Assembly: GCA_963575745.1 (NCBI GenBank)
Contig: CAUYUJ010016349.1
Span: 656,902 to 691,901, forward strand
DNA: 35,000 nt
Source of the DNA: Prorocentrum cordatum
Taxonomy: Eukaryota > Sar > Dinophyceae > Prorocentrales > Prorocentraceae
Reading direction: 5' to 3'
In this document: positions 1-9,000 of the stretch, one piece after another
How the letters are laid out: each line of letters begins with the position of its first letter
Position numbering within the stretch: the stretch's first letter is position 1
The notes under the pieces: model-generated
Told to the model about the DNA's origin: nothing
Database searches by the model: none
What the model saw: the letters and a program-made list of their open reading frames with translations, nothing else
Translations under genes and position numbers: made by a program

Positions 1-152
1 ACGCACACACGCACACACGCACACACGCACACACACACACGCACACACGCACACACGCACACACGCACACACGCACACACGCACACACGCACACACGCAC
101 ACACGCACACACGCACACACGCACACACGCACACGCACGCACGCACGCACAC
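1..152. repeat. (ACACACGC)n microsatellite
   Basis: An 8-base unit, ACACACGC, is repeated almost perfectly from the window edge and ends in GCAC-only units at about 133-150. The array is truncated by the window start, so its full length is unknown. Confidence 0.97.
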
Positions 153-1030
153 TCCTCATCCATTGCGTCTCACTCCTGCTCCCCGCTGTCCGCCTCCCCG
201 TAGCGATTACTCATCTCCCTCCTTCTACTTCTCCTTCCTCCGCACTCCCTCGGCTTCTAGCCGCCAGGCACAGCGGTGTCCACGGGAGCGGCGATCCTTC
301 CGCCCACCCTGGATACAGGGAGCCGCCCTTGACCCAGACATCCGACGCCGTATTTTCGTCTCACGCCGTGGCTCCCCAGAGGCCTGGACCACTTCCGAGG
401 ACAGGCCTGCCACCCCGAGTCGTGCGCCGACGGTCCCAGGGCCCGCTCGGGGCCCCCCAGAGGCCGAGAGTGGTCAATCGTTTCCCGTCGTTTTTTTTCA
501 CGGCGTGAGGGTAACGGGGGGACGCTGGGCGATCCGCCAGTGCGGTAGGCACGCGTCGTGTCGACCAGCGGCGACAATGGTAGAGCCGACGCGCCTGGTA
601 AGGACGTCCGCTCTCATCTAGGGCACCTTGGTGTTCTTGCCCCTGCGGCCCGTTCATTGCCGTTTTCACTGGTCGCCCGCCGCCCCAACCATCCCAATTT
701 GGGCCTCCAAGGGCCTTGCATCCTTACCACCCGTCCTTAATCCACGTTTTGACTGCACCCCTCCTCGCTTCCCCCTCTCCTTCACGCTCTCATCTGCTTT
801 CTCAACCCCATGTGCCCCCCCCTCTCCATCTCTCAGGGGGGGAACCAATCATACACAGGCGCAAACAAACGTCACTTCCCAGGAACATGTTGGGGAATGT
901 GGGAAGTGGACGGGAAGACGGGGCTCCAGGAAGTATAGGAAACTAAAGCGACGTTTGGGATGTGTGTGTATTTTGTTGTGTGTTCTTGAGCCCCTCTCCA
1001 TATCTTCCCGCGTTTGTTTCTGTCCGCCTT
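153..1030. other. Low-copy stretch, no convincing gene
   Basis: GC-rich DNA with no tandem structure. A plus-strand frame is open from 163 to 621 but has no recognisable domain and is arginine/proline-rich, as random frames in GC-rich DNA are. Part of it (about 340-475) is a diverged inverted copy of 13190-13325. The remainder up to about 1030 shows only stop-interrupted frames and CT-rich patches. Confidence 0.6.
340..475 (+). repeat. Dispersed repeat copy, inverted partner at 13190-13325
   Basis: Aligning this stretch with the reverse complement of 13190-13325 gives matching blocks in order: a GTATTTTCGTCTC-like block, then GAGTCGT, GACGGTCC, GGGACC/GGGCCC and finally AGAGGCCGA. Translation in the open frame keeps a shared pattern (DP-[ED]-[LI]-R-x-R-[VI]-FVS-x-x-GSP, ending GP-x-RGP-x-EAE) in both copies. 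This is either a decayed coding fragment or a dispersed repeat; I cannot name a family. Confidence 0.5.
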
Positions 1031-1034
1031 CATC

Positions 1035-1158
1035 CTCCCTCGGCCTCCTCCTCCTCATCCTCTTCCTCCTCCTCATCCTCTCCCTCCTCCTTCTCCTCCT
1101 CGTTCTCCTCCTCCTCCTTCTCCTCCTCCTCTTCCTGCTCCTTCTCCTCCTCTTCCAC
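1035..1158 (+). repeat. (TCC)n pyrimidine tract ahead of the LINE fragment
   Basis: An almost pure pyrimidine run of CTCCTC triplets with scattered TTC. It ends CTTCCACAG at about 1152-1160, directly before the first retrotransposon-like codons. It resembles an oversized polypyrimidine tract with a 3' splice acceptor, but the same triplet array occurs many times in this window without an adjacent gene. Confidence 0.85.
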
Positions 1159-1159
1159 A

Positions 1160-3115
1160 GAATGGTTCACCTTCTGGGCCCAGCAGCCGCAGCTTCATGC
1201 CCGCGTTCGACTCGGATGGCAGGCTGTTGTTGACAAGATGGCCAGAGTGCGCTCTAAGTCCAAGTGGCGATCTGTCACAGGACCCATGGGCGCTCTCATC
1301 GTCGGCATGGGCGAGATCGATTGGCAACTATACCATCCTGACCGTTGGACGGGCCCAGAAGGATATGAGTGGACCTACAACCCCGACGGCACCGACCTCA
1401 ACTCCCTCTTCCAAGCAGTTCACGATCGAGTCGCAGCTGGCCTGTGGAAGCAAGCAGGTCAACACCATGAGGGCTTTGGTTGCGAGCAAGGAGGGCACCT
1501 TCAAGCGGCGCAGAGCTCTGTGAGATGGATGCGACGCAAGAAGTTCTTCAAGGAGGCTGGAGCCTTGGAGAAGATCATCACTGGCAGCTGCTCGACTGCT
1601 CAGCGCACGTTCACTGAGGGCTACGAATGTCTAGCCTCGTGCCCGCGCTGTGGACAAGCAGCTGAGGATTTGCTGCACAGGTGCTACCAATGTGCAAAAA
1701 AACGATGATATCGACCACGACTGGACCCGCCGTACCCAGGACCTCTGCGCCAGGGCCGCCCAGTCCATCAGCGAAGAGCCCGACATGATGATGTTTTGGT
1801 GCCGAGGTATCCTGCCCGCCAGACTCAACAAGGTTCCAGAGGCCCCCGACTGGAATGAAACCCAGCCAGTTTTCGATGTCGACATGGACGTACCCGTCCC
1901 CGAGTTCGAATCCTACACCAGCATCGTCGGTACCCCGATCCAGGCCTGCAGGGCCTACCTCGACGGCTCGGTCAACTCTGCAGATGCTCGTATCGCCCGT
2001 GGTGGTTGGGGGGTTGCGTTCGACTTCAACGAAATTCCTGTAGAAGATCGGTTTCCAGGGCTCTACGGTCCCATTGACGGCCTACAAACGGTTCCGAGTG
2101 CTGAGCTTGCGGCGCTCTACTACTGCCTCCTCTACACCCAGGGGCCCCTCGAGATCTGGACCGGTAACGCTCTGGTCTTTCGCGGCTGGAGCTCCAGGTT
2201 GTGGCTTTACCCTCGATGCCCCCACAAGCAATGGTGGCAGCGCATCAAGCAGGCCATCCCCCAGAGGCCCGACAGGATCTCCAACGTCCGCGTGAAGAAG
2301 TGCAACTCTCACCTAGACGACGTGAGCCTGCGTTTGCCTCTCAGCCATGGTATGTAACCTTAGGTAATGAACGAGCCGACGCTCTGGCCCAGAGAGGCCT
2401 CGCGAAAGCCCTGAACTTTATTCAGCCTCAATTAGATTCTTTGAAGGACTATGAAGCTCTCCTGCAACGGGTCCACAAGCGTCTTGCGGCAGTCGCCTCG
2501 GCTGTTAACTCGTTGCCACGGGTCAAGCACCAGCGTCTTCGGGTTGCGAAGAACCGCAAGAGGCCTGTGAAGATAGTCGCTTCGTCATGAGCTCGAGCGT
2601 GCCACGGGCCACTGCATGCAGCAGCACCCGAAGGACCACAAGAACTGGTTTTGTTTTCATTGTTAGCTGGGCCCGACACGAGAGGCCGTTGAGAGCTGGA
2701 TGCAAGCACACCCGTGCAAAGGAAGAGCTTTAGCTTCATGTTATAACGTGCCCCTGCCGATTCCGCCCTCTGCATACCCATCTCCTACAGTTGGAGGTAA
2801 ATTCGTGCACCCGACCCATTCGCTGCACATTATGAATGGTCAACTTTGGTGCACGAAGTGTGCGAGGCTCGGCAGTTGCACGAGCACTGGAGGCGGCAGG
2901 CTTAACCAACTCCCCGTCCCTTGTCCAGGTGGTGTGGGCACCGACAGTGGTAGGGAGGCCTTGCGTAGGTTGGCCAATTGTCTGCCCCCGAATGTTTCGG
3001 CCAAGGTTTGGCCCTCAGGGGAGCCCATAATGCCCCTCAAAGCCTGCAGAGCCAAGCGACAGAACACCACCGCAGATGATTCCGGTCAGCAGGCGCGCCG
3101 GACCGGAACGGAAAC
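1160..3115 (+). pseudogene. Decayed C-terminal part of a LINE-type retrotransposon polyprotein
   Basis: Non-LTR retrotransposon polyproteins copy their RNA into DNA; this is only the end of one. In order: a reverse-transcriptase C-terminal region (about 1180-1630, with ARVRLGWQAV and GPMGALI); a zinc knuckle (1640-1693, CPRCG then EDLLH and a final cysteine pair); an RNase H domain (about 1950-2385); and a tail with WCTKC (about 2846-2865) and GREALRRL. RNase H residues seen are Asp in YLDGS (1962), Glu in AELAAL (2103) and the last Asp in GNERAD (2378). Frames change at a run of seven A (1696-1702), between about 2311 and 2345, and again after a TGA at 2588, so it cannot make the protein. 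The palm and fingers of the reverse transcriptase and the endonuclease are absent. The family assignment is from motif order and is confident; the clade is not determined. Confidence 0.8.
1950..2385 (+). pseudogene. RNase H domain within the LINE relic
   Basis: RNase H removes the RNA strand of the RNA-DNA hybrid. Conserved acidic positions are Asp at 1962-1964 (YLDGS), Glu at 2103-2105 (AELAAL) and Asp at 2378-2380 (GNERAD), with the NSHLDD histidine motif near 2308-2320. The third acidic position, normally Asp in a TDN/TDS motif, reads Gly (WTGN, codon at 2163). The last motif lies in a different frame from the first three. Both points show loss of function. Confidence 0.7.
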
Positions 3116-3144
3116 GGAAAACAGAACCCTGGAGCAGAAAACGA

Positions 3145-3690
3145 AAATCCGTTTTCCGTTTTCCGTTTTCCGGTTTCCGTTTTCCGGTTTCCGTTCCATG
3201 GTTTCCGTTTTCCGGTTTCCAGTCTGGGCAGAAAGCGAAGTTGCGTTTTCCGTTTTCTTTTTTCGGGTTTCCGTTTTCCGGTTTCCGGATTCTGTTTTCC
3301 GTTTTCCGGTTTCCGGTTTCCGTTTTCCGTTTTCCAGTTTGGGCAGAAAACGAAAATCCGTTTTCCGTTTTCCGGTTTCCGTTTTCCGGTTTCCGGTTTC
3401 CGGTTTTCCGTTTTCCGGTTTCCGTTTTCCGGTTTTTGGTTTCCGTTTTCCGGTTTTGGCAGAAAACCAAATTCCGTTGTCCGTTTTCCGTTTTCCGGTT
3501 TCCGTTTTTTGGTTTCCGGTTTCCGCTTTCCAGTTTCCGTTTTCCGTTTTCCGTTTTCCGGTTCCCGGCTTGGGCAAAAAAAACGAAGTTCCGTTTTCCC
3601 TTTTCCGTTTTCCAGTTTCCGTTTTTCGTTTTCCGGTTTCCGGGTTCCGTTTTCCGGTTTCCGTTTTCCGTTGTCCGTTTTCTAGTTTGC
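3145..3690 (+). repeat. 7-base satellite: GTTTTCC and GGTTTCC words
   Basis: The array is built almost entirely from two 7-base words, GTTTTCC and GGTTTCC, in irregular order. It is broken four times by TTGGGCA-like spacers followed by A-rich GAAAACGAAA (near 3227, 3340, 3462 and 3570). Those spacers give a loose outer period of about 110-125 bases. On the reverse strand it reads as an Arg/Lys/Thr/Glu repeat, which is translation of satellite, not a gene. A second locus lies at 10561-11280. Confidence 0.93.
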
Positions 3691-3734
3691 GTTTTATTGT
3701 TTGCCGCCCGCACCCAGCACAGCCCCCCCCCCTT

Positions 3735-3880
3735 CTTGTCGTCAAAAGCTGGTACACCGAGGGGCCGTTCTTGTGGAGTCGGGCTTCAGTTTACTTTCGG
3801 TACGCCTCGTCCAGACAAGCTCAACATTTGCTAGGGCACAAGTCAAGAGGTCGACAGTTGCATTCGAATATGCCTGGTGA
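3735..3880 (+). repeat. Degenerate direct repeat, copy 1
   Basis: Shares ordered blocks with 5128-5275: GTCAAA, TG-x-ACACCGAGGGG or TGCACCGAGGGG, GGAGT-x-GGG-x-TTCA, ACTTCGG or ACTTTCGG, CAAG-x-TCAAGAGGTC and GCATT. Identity is patchy, so the duplication is old. No protein or RNA identity was recognised. Confidence 0.6.
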
Positions 3881-3884
3881 CTGT

Positions 3885-4297
3885 ACGGCACCACGGGCAC
3901 CGGCGGATTGGCGCCAGAAGGTCCAGACTCTCCGGCCAGAGCTTCGCTACTGTCCCCGTCATCCACGCCGTCATCCTCGTCATCGGCCGCCTTGTCGTCG
4001 CCCACTTCTTTTTGTTGGTTTACGTTCGAGCCTAACGGACAAACGCGGCGCTCTGCGTTCTTGTCCGATCAGGTTGGTGCTGATCGTCCCCCCGACCCTC
4101 TCTCGCTGCGCCGGGCGGCCTGGCCGTTGCCGCTCGGGCGGTGCGGCAGGACGGCCCTGCCAGGCCAGCTCGTGGGTTCTCCGCGGCATGGCCAATGAGA
4201 GCTGGGACTGGGAACCCCGGATCTCTGGGCTCCGCCTCGATGGCAGGGGCCCCGAAACAGCTCGGGGAAGCTGGGCGACCACACGAGCGGCTCTCAA
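3885..4297. other. GC-rich low-copy stretch, no assignable gene
   Basis: No tandem structure. On the minus strand a frame (3742-4005) is open and encodes an acidic Asp/Glu/Ala-rich segment without a recognisable domain. I see nothing that identifies a gene. Confidence 0.45.
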
Positions 4298-4440
4298 AAG
4301 CGGGCCTCACGCGAGATGGCACAGCGGCCTTACGCCGCAGCTTACGCGGGACGCGAGCGCGGCACGCTGCGTTTTTTCCACGATCAAGAGCGGGCCCTAC
4401 GCGAGATTGCATAGCGGCCTAACGCGGCGGCTTGAGCGGG
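4298..4440 (+). repeat. Two tandem copies of a 90-base unit
   Basis: CGGGCCTCACGCGAGAT at 4301 and CGGGCCCTACGCGAGAT at 4391 begin two diverged copies exactly 90 bases apart. Each continues with AGCGGCCT-x-ACGC and a GCGGCTT-like block. The two copies differ mainly by single substitutions. Confidence 0.75.
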
Positions 4441-4863
4441 CCGCCAGCGACGATAAGATTTGTTCGATCTGGGCCGCGTCCCTCGATCTCGACCTCTGGG
4501 GCCCGTCTTTCGGGCCTCGGGGCCACCAGCGTGGGGTCCACGGGGCGAGGCGCTACCCCCAGGGGCAGGAGTCGGGAGCTGCTGGGGGGTCGCGGATTGA
4601 ACAAAAAATCAGACAGCCGGACCGAGGTACAAGATCGAGGTCGGCTCGTGGAGGGCAACCTATTGTTCTTCGTGTTTGTGGGATGTTCCACGCGCTCAGG
4701 GCGTGACCCGTCCCCCTGAGAGGCCTCGCTCCCTTCCCGCCCCCTCCTTCGGCCGCTTCCTCTGCCCTGTCCCCTTCTCCTGCATGGTGGCGCACTTCGC
4801 TGCAACGGCACCCCCGTTTAGTTAGTTCTCCGCCAGCGCAGTTACTCTGCCTAGCCGCCGACG
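4441..4863. other. Low-copy stretch, nothing recognised
   Basis: GC-rich DNA without tandem repeats. Open frames overlap on both strands and none shows a domain. Confidence 0.5.
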
Positions 4864-4865
4864 CA

Positions 4866-4914
4866 AAAAAAAAAAATAATAATTTTTTTTTTTTTTTTTT
4901 TTTTAAAAAAAAAA
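4866..4914. other. A-run / T-run / A-run palindrome
   Basis: About 12 A, then TAATAA, then about 22 T, then about 10 A. The runs can pair as a long A-T hairpin. It is the most AT-rich point in a GC-rich neighbourhood. It could be a fused pair of poly(A) tails in opposite orientation, a foldback, or an assembly join. Confidence 0.7.
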
Positions 4915-5127
4915 GTGCGTGGGATGTTTTGGGGGCATCCTGGGGGATGAGATTCTCGAGTGATCGTGTGGTCTGGGTTGTTTTGGCCGGCGGATGGCCT
5001 CGTGTTCTTGTGGGATGTTCTTCAGTCCTGGGTCCGATTGCATTGGAGGATGTCTGGAACCGACGCCGAGCTCCCCCGCCCCATGTTTGCTGCTTACCGC
5101 CTGCCCCCCCCGCCAACCAACAGTCTT

Positions 5128-5275
5128 CCCTCCCAGTCAAAGATTGATGCACCGAGGGGGGCTGTTCCCGCGGAGTTGGGGTTCAATTCAACTTCGGCGT
5201 GCCCCGTTCACTTGGATTTCGTTCCTCATGTGGCAAAGATCAAGAGGTCCACGGATGCATTACATTGATCCGTGC
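5128..5275 (+). repeat. Degenerate direct repeat, copy 2
   Basis: Partner of 3735-3880, about 1.39 kb downstream in the same orientation (GATGCACCGAGGGG, GCGGAGTTGGGGTTCA, GATCAAGAGGTCC). The low-copy stretch between the copies contains the A/T palindrome and the small 90-base tandem pair. Confidence 0.6.
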
Positions 5276-5285
5276 GTTCGCAGAT

Positions 5286-5825
5286 ATGGCCGCGCCCGAG
5301 CAGGAGGAGGGGCCAGAGGTCGTTCTCTGGCCTGGGAGATTTGCACTTCTCCTCGGCAAGCGCCAATGAAAGCGGCCTGGGGGCGCCGATGGGCACCTGG
5401 CACCGCTGGCGAACACAGATGGCGGGAGCGAGGAGAGCCTAACCGCCTCTCCCTTTTGGGCTTAGCTGGTTCTCGCGCTCGGTGAAGATGAGCAGGCCAT
5501 ACAGTGCTCGCAAGCAGGGCCTGACTTCCCCGAGTGGGAGTTCGCCAGCCACGCGCGGGTCACAGCTCGGGGGTCATCCATGGAGAGGTTCGGCCGAAAC
5601 TTAACCAAGGCTGGGATCGACCCTCTCCGAGTTCTCGTCCCGTGAGGCTACTTCAGAAGATGGCACTGGCCAGGTCAGACAGAGCAAGACGGAAAGATTT
5701 GTGCGGAGGGTCTGTAATGATGCCCGCGTGCTTCAGTTTCTTGCCTTCCACTGCCTGTGGTGTCGGCAAGAATTCTTGGACATATGTTTCACTAGCTTAC
5801 GCCACACCGCCGACCCCCTAGGCCC
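5286..5825 (+). pseudogene. Unidentified decayed coding relic
   Basis: Three consecutive pieces read like protein but in changing frames. Piece one starts at ATG 5286 (MAAPEQEEGPEVVLWPG) and stops near 5370. Piece two (5466-5645) contains DFPEWEFASHARV and FGRNLTKAGIDPLRV and ends at TGA 5643. Piece three (5641-5820, the +1 frame) contains TERFVRRVCNDARV and FHCLWC with a Cys-x-x-Cys. Mixed hydrophobic and charged composition, unlike the repeat-translation frames around it, is why I call it coding. I do not recognise the family. It may be an old gene fragment or part of a transposon ORF; the frame breaks indicate it is not functional. Confidence 0.4.
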
Positions 5826-5867
5826 GCAGATGCCAAGATCTGAGTCTAGGCGCTTCGCGTAACTCCA

Positions 5868-6410
5868 CGAGCTCATGCAGAAGCGATGTCCAGGCGAGTT
5901 GCCCTGGTCCCGGATACGGAGGAGCACGCAGTGGAATAAGGGATTGGGGAAGCCGTCATACAACGAGAGGGGGGGGACAGAGGAGGAGGAGGAGGAGGAG
6001 GAGGAGGAGGAGAAGGATGAGGGAGAGGGAGAAGGGGGGGGGGCGGAGGGAGGAGGGAGGAGGAATAGGCGGATGAGGAATAGGAGAAGGAGGAGGAAGA
6101 GGAGGAGGAGGTGAGCTGAAGGGCCAGAGGCCTCCTGCATGCCTCTCGGAATCTCTTCGTATGTCTCTTGAGAGCTTTTTGGAGTCCTGCTTGGACGTCT
6201 TGGGGGCGTCCTGGCGGTCCCAGGACCCTCTTGCAGCGTCTTGGTACCTCAGGCCTCTTGGGGGGTTCTTGGGAGCTTCCTGGGGACCTCTGTGTGGCCT
6301 CTTGGGGCCGCTTGGGCGCCTCTTGGGGCCCTCCTGGGGCACTGCTGGAAGCCTTGGAGACCATCTTTGGGCCATCTTGGAAGAGCTCGATCAAAGAAGG
6401 GGTGTCCTTC
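5868..6410 (+). repeat. Composite dispersed element, copy 1
   Basis: Order of parts: a unique head (AGAAGCGATGTCCAGG ... GCCGTCATACAACGAG, 5878-5975), a (GGA)n purine array (5982-6112), a GC-mixed bridge, then a CTTGG minisatellite (about 6175-6395) ending GGCCATCTTGGAAGAG-x-TCGATCA. The same order occurs at 9600-9990. On the minus strand it reads as a long Ser/Pro/Gln-rich open frame; no domain is seen, so it is treated as a repeat. Confidence 0.7.
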
Positions 6411-6577
6411 TTAGCCTATCCCCCCCCCCCCACCCCACCCCCCAACACCTCAGGAGAATCAGTGATTTGTAGAATCTCGCCGAGGCCTCCTTGGACGCTC
6501 AAATCGGTCGCGGCGCCTCCATTCCAGGTCCAGGGGAGGGGGTGGGGGGAGGGGTTAAGTTACCCCCTCCCCGCCCG

Positions 6578-6645
6578 CAGGCCGTCTCGCTCAATCCCAC
6601 CCGCCCTCCCAACACATACGTAGCACCCGAGTCTGGCCCGAGCCT
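6578..6645 (+). repeat. Short dispersed repeat, copy 1
   Basis: GCCGTCTCGCT, CCCACCCGCCCTCCCAACAC and AGCACCCGAGT occur in this order here and at 8394-8456. The repeat lies just before a (TCC)n array here and inside another repeat group there. Confidence 0.75.
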
Positions 6646-6694
6646 CAGCATATTCAGCAGTCGTCTTGGGATGGGGAGCTACTGGGGGCCAATC

Positions 6695-6812
6695 CGCCTC
6701 CGCCTCCTCCTCCTCCTCGTCCTCCTCCTCCTCCTTCTCCTCCTCCTCCTCGTCCTCCTCCTCCTCCTCCTTCTCCTCCTCCTCCTCCTCCTCCTCCTCC
6801 TCCTCCTCCCAT
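6695..6812 (+). repeat. (TCC)n array
   Basis: CTC/TCC triplets with scattered CGTCCT and TTCTCC interruptions. Translates to poly-Leu, poly-Ser or poly-Pro depending on frame, and to poly-Gly/Arg on the other strand. Confidence 0.95.
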
Positions 6813-6849
6813 CTCTTGCCTCTGCACTCCGCATGTCCTCATCATCATT

Positions 6850-7350
6850 ATATGCGCGCAGGCAGTTCCACCTACATGTCGGCGAACCCCTCACACGCTC
6901 CGTGGCCACATTGGGTGCTCCACCAAAGGCCCCAGGGCAGGGTCCGCATGCAGTTCCACCTCCATTTCGGCGCACCCCTCACGCGCTTCGTGGCCACATT
7001 GGGTGCTCCACCGAAGGCCCCAGTGACAGGATCCGCATGCAGTTCCACCTCCATGTCGGCGCACCCCTCACACGTTTCGTGGCCCCACTGCGATCGCACG
7101 GTGGCACCGCGCCCATTTCGGCACACCCCTCAGAAGCGTCGTGGCCCTAGGCGGGCCTCTACTGAAGGCTCCAGTGGCTGCTTTCGCCAGGCGGCACCGC
7201 GCCCGCGTCGGCACGACCCTCGCACGCTTCGCGGCCCAAAAGGGGGCTCCACCGGAGGCCCCAGGAGCTGCGTTCGCATGGCGGCCCCGCACCCAAGGCG
7301 ATACACTCTTCACGCGTTTCATGGCCCCGTAGGAAGCTCCACAAAAGGCT
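6850..7350 (+). repeat. Diverged 90-base minisatellite, about six copies
   Basis: The landmark CGCTTCGTGGCC (or close) occurs at 6896, 6984, 7073, 7136, 7225 and 7315. Spacing is about 89-90 bases, with one unit shortened to about 63. Each unit carries GCTCCACC-x-AAGGC-x-CCAG and GGCGCACCCCTCAC-like blocks. It is the same family as 33085-34985 but far more diverged. Confidence 0.85.
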
Positions 7351-7600
7351 CCAATGGTCGCGGCGGTGGTCGTGCGACTGCTCGTCGGGCCCGGGAGCGG
7401 CAATGGTCGCGTCGGGCACCGCGGCCGCACTGGTCGTGGTGAGGCCGTCATGGGGATCGCGGCGTGTCGTGGTTGTGGCCGTACTAATGGTCGTCGGGCC
7501 CGTGGTGGTGGTCGTGTCGGAGCTGGTAGTGGTCGCGGCGGTGGGAGTGGTGGCCGCGCTGGTGGTAGCAGTGGTAGTGCTCGTGCCGGTGGCGTTCGCG
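7351..7600 (+). repeat. Degenerate GTGGTCGTG-rich tract
   Basis: A loose repeat of GTGGTCGTG/GCGGTGG words, open in two plus frames as a Val-rich and a Gly/Arg-rich sequence. No start context, domain or conserved partner supports a gene. Confidence 0.6.
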
Positions 7601-7967
7601 CTTGGCTGTTCACGCCGCGCCAGGCAGCACATCGGCGTTGCCGAACGCGAGACGGCGCTGGATCTCCCGCCAAACGGTGGGAAGCACAGAGACGACCACT
7701 CGACCTCTGGCAGATCCCGGCCGCAGGAGCACACACGCAGGCGACCAGCTCTGAAGGGGCCCCAGGACACACAAATTAATACACACAAATAAACCGATTC
7801 CCTATATTCTCATATATTTTCTAGGTTTTTGTCTTCCCCCACACTTCCCATATTTTCCCATATTTTCTGGGGGATCGACAATTCATTGTGACTGTGTTTT
7901 TTCCTTCCTGAAGCTCGTCAACCGGCTTGCCCCTGGACTCCAAGACAGCCGGGAGCAGCCGCGCCGC
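7601..7967. other. Low-copy stretch, no gene seen
   Basis: Moderate GC, becoming AT-richer (TATTTTCCCATATTTTCTGG near 7850). Nothing recognisable on either strand. Confidence 0.5.
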
Positions 7968-7970
7968 TGC

Positions 7971-8001
<31 letters not shown>

Positions 8002-8172
8002 GCCGCCGCCGCCGCTGCCGGCCCCGCCGCAGCCGCTGCCGCTGCCCGCCAAACGCCGCCGCCGCCGCCGCAGCCGCCGCCGCCGCCGCCGCCGCTGCCG
8101 CCGCCGCCGCCGCCGCAGCCGCCGCAGCCGCCGCCGCCGCCGCCGCAGCCGCCGCGCGCCGCCGCCGCCGCC
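7968..8172 (+). repeat. (GCC)n array with CAG and CTG interruptions
   Basis: An almost continuous CCG/GCC triplet run with CAGCCG and GCTGCC variants. Reads as poly-Ala, poly-Pro or poly-Arg on one strand and Gly/Ala on the other. Treated as a microsatellite. Confidence 0.95.
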
Positions 8173-8174
8173 AA

Positions 8175-8362
8175 GTGTACTCTGTATCGTTTTTTGACAG
8201 GGATGGTGGGGGGGGCCGCATCGGGTTGGCTGCGCATGTTCCGAATTTGGAGGCAGAGTGTGTTTTGTATTGTTTTTTTTTTTACCAGGGATGGTGGGGG
8301 GGGTGTCGGCATGGACTCGGGTTGGCCCCCAGTCGCCTGGGGAGGGGGTGTTTATTCATAGG
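8175..8362 (+). repeat. Dispersed repeat with two TTTTGACAGGGATG-type units
   Basis: Two units (from 8175 and about 8235) each carry a TGTAT-TTTTTT run followed by a CAGGGATGGTGGGG block. The second continues to GTTGGC, CCAGTCG and GGAGGGGGTGTTTATTC. That second unit is repeated at 8735-8862, and an inverted fragment lies at 8590-8618. Confidence 0.7.
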
Positions 8363-8393
8363 GAACAGTGATTCAGTTACCCGCAAGCAACAA

Positions 8394-8456
8394 GCCGTCT
8401 CGCTTGTTCCCACCCGCCCTCCCAACACATAGGAAGCACCCGAGTTTCAGCATGGA
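8394..8456 (+). repeat. Short dispersed repeat, copy 2
   Basis: Partner of 6578-6645: GCCGTCTCGCTTGTTCCCAC, CCGCCCTCCCAACACATA and AGCACCCGAGT. Confidence 0.75.
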
Positions 8457-8589
8457 CAGGGGCCACCATCGACAGCTATCGGGAACCAATGCAAACGCCA
8501 GCCAGGTGCGCGAAACCCGCGAGATGGGCCGCACATGTCAGCTGCGCCACGCGGACCAGGTGCGCCACATTGGGTAATATGTCGACCCT

Positions 8590-8618
8590 CCCACCGTCCC
8601 TGTCAAAAACCATACACA
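8590..8618 (-). repeat. Inverted fragment of the CAGGGATGG repeat
   Basis: CACCGTCCCTGTCAAAAACC is the near reverse complement of the block at about 8180-8207. The pair forms an inverted repeat with arms of about 28 bases separated by about 380 bases. Confidence 0.65.
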
Positions 8619-8734
8619 GTGACGGCGGGTTTGTTGTGTGCGGGTGTGCGCGCGGCGAACAATGTGCCGGCACCGCCGCCGTCCTTGTCAAGACCCCATG
8701 CTAAGTGGTCGTGGGATGCCCGCGCATGCTCCAG

Positions 8735-8862
8735 GCTCCAGAGGCAAAGTTTATGTTGTATGGCTTTTGACAGGGATGTTGTGGGGGGTGTTGCCATGGG
8801 TGTCGTTATGGATCCAGATTGGCTGCCAGTCGGGCCAGGGAGGGGGTGTTTATTCCTCAATC
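8735..8862 (+). repeat. Third copy of the CAGGGATG repeat
   Basis: GAGGCAAAGT, TTTTGACAGGGATGTTG, ATTGGCTGCCAGTCGGG and AGGGAGGGGGTGTTTATTC match the order seen at 8255-8360. Confidence 0.7.
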
Positions 8863-8937
8863 AGAGCTTGCTTCTGTAGGGGTCATAGCGGATTCATATG
8901 GTTAGGTTAGGTTTGTCGCCGATTTTCGCTGCACGCC

Positions 8938-9000
8938 CGGGTGCCTGGGGGTGCCCGGGGGGGCCAGGGGGCCCGGGTGCCCGGGCGTGCCCGGGGGTGC
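8938..9000 (+). repeat. GGGTGCCCGG minisatellite
   Basis: About six imperfect copies of a 9-10 base GGGTGCCCGG word, directly followed by the CCCTATAG array. Confidence 0.8.

Noticed and set aside
3086-3757. Lys/Arg/Thr/Glu/Asn repeat proteins on the minus strand
   Set aside because: Translation of the 7-base satellite, where any reading of the two words stays open; the partner locus behaves the same.
7354-7792. Val-rich or Gly/Arg-rich gene
   Set aside because: Two overlapping frames of a degenerate GTGGTCGTG tract; neither is preferred by codon use or start context.
7883-8312. Poly-alanine or Gly/Arg-rich protein
   Set aside because: Translation of the (GCC)n array, open in several frames on both strands.
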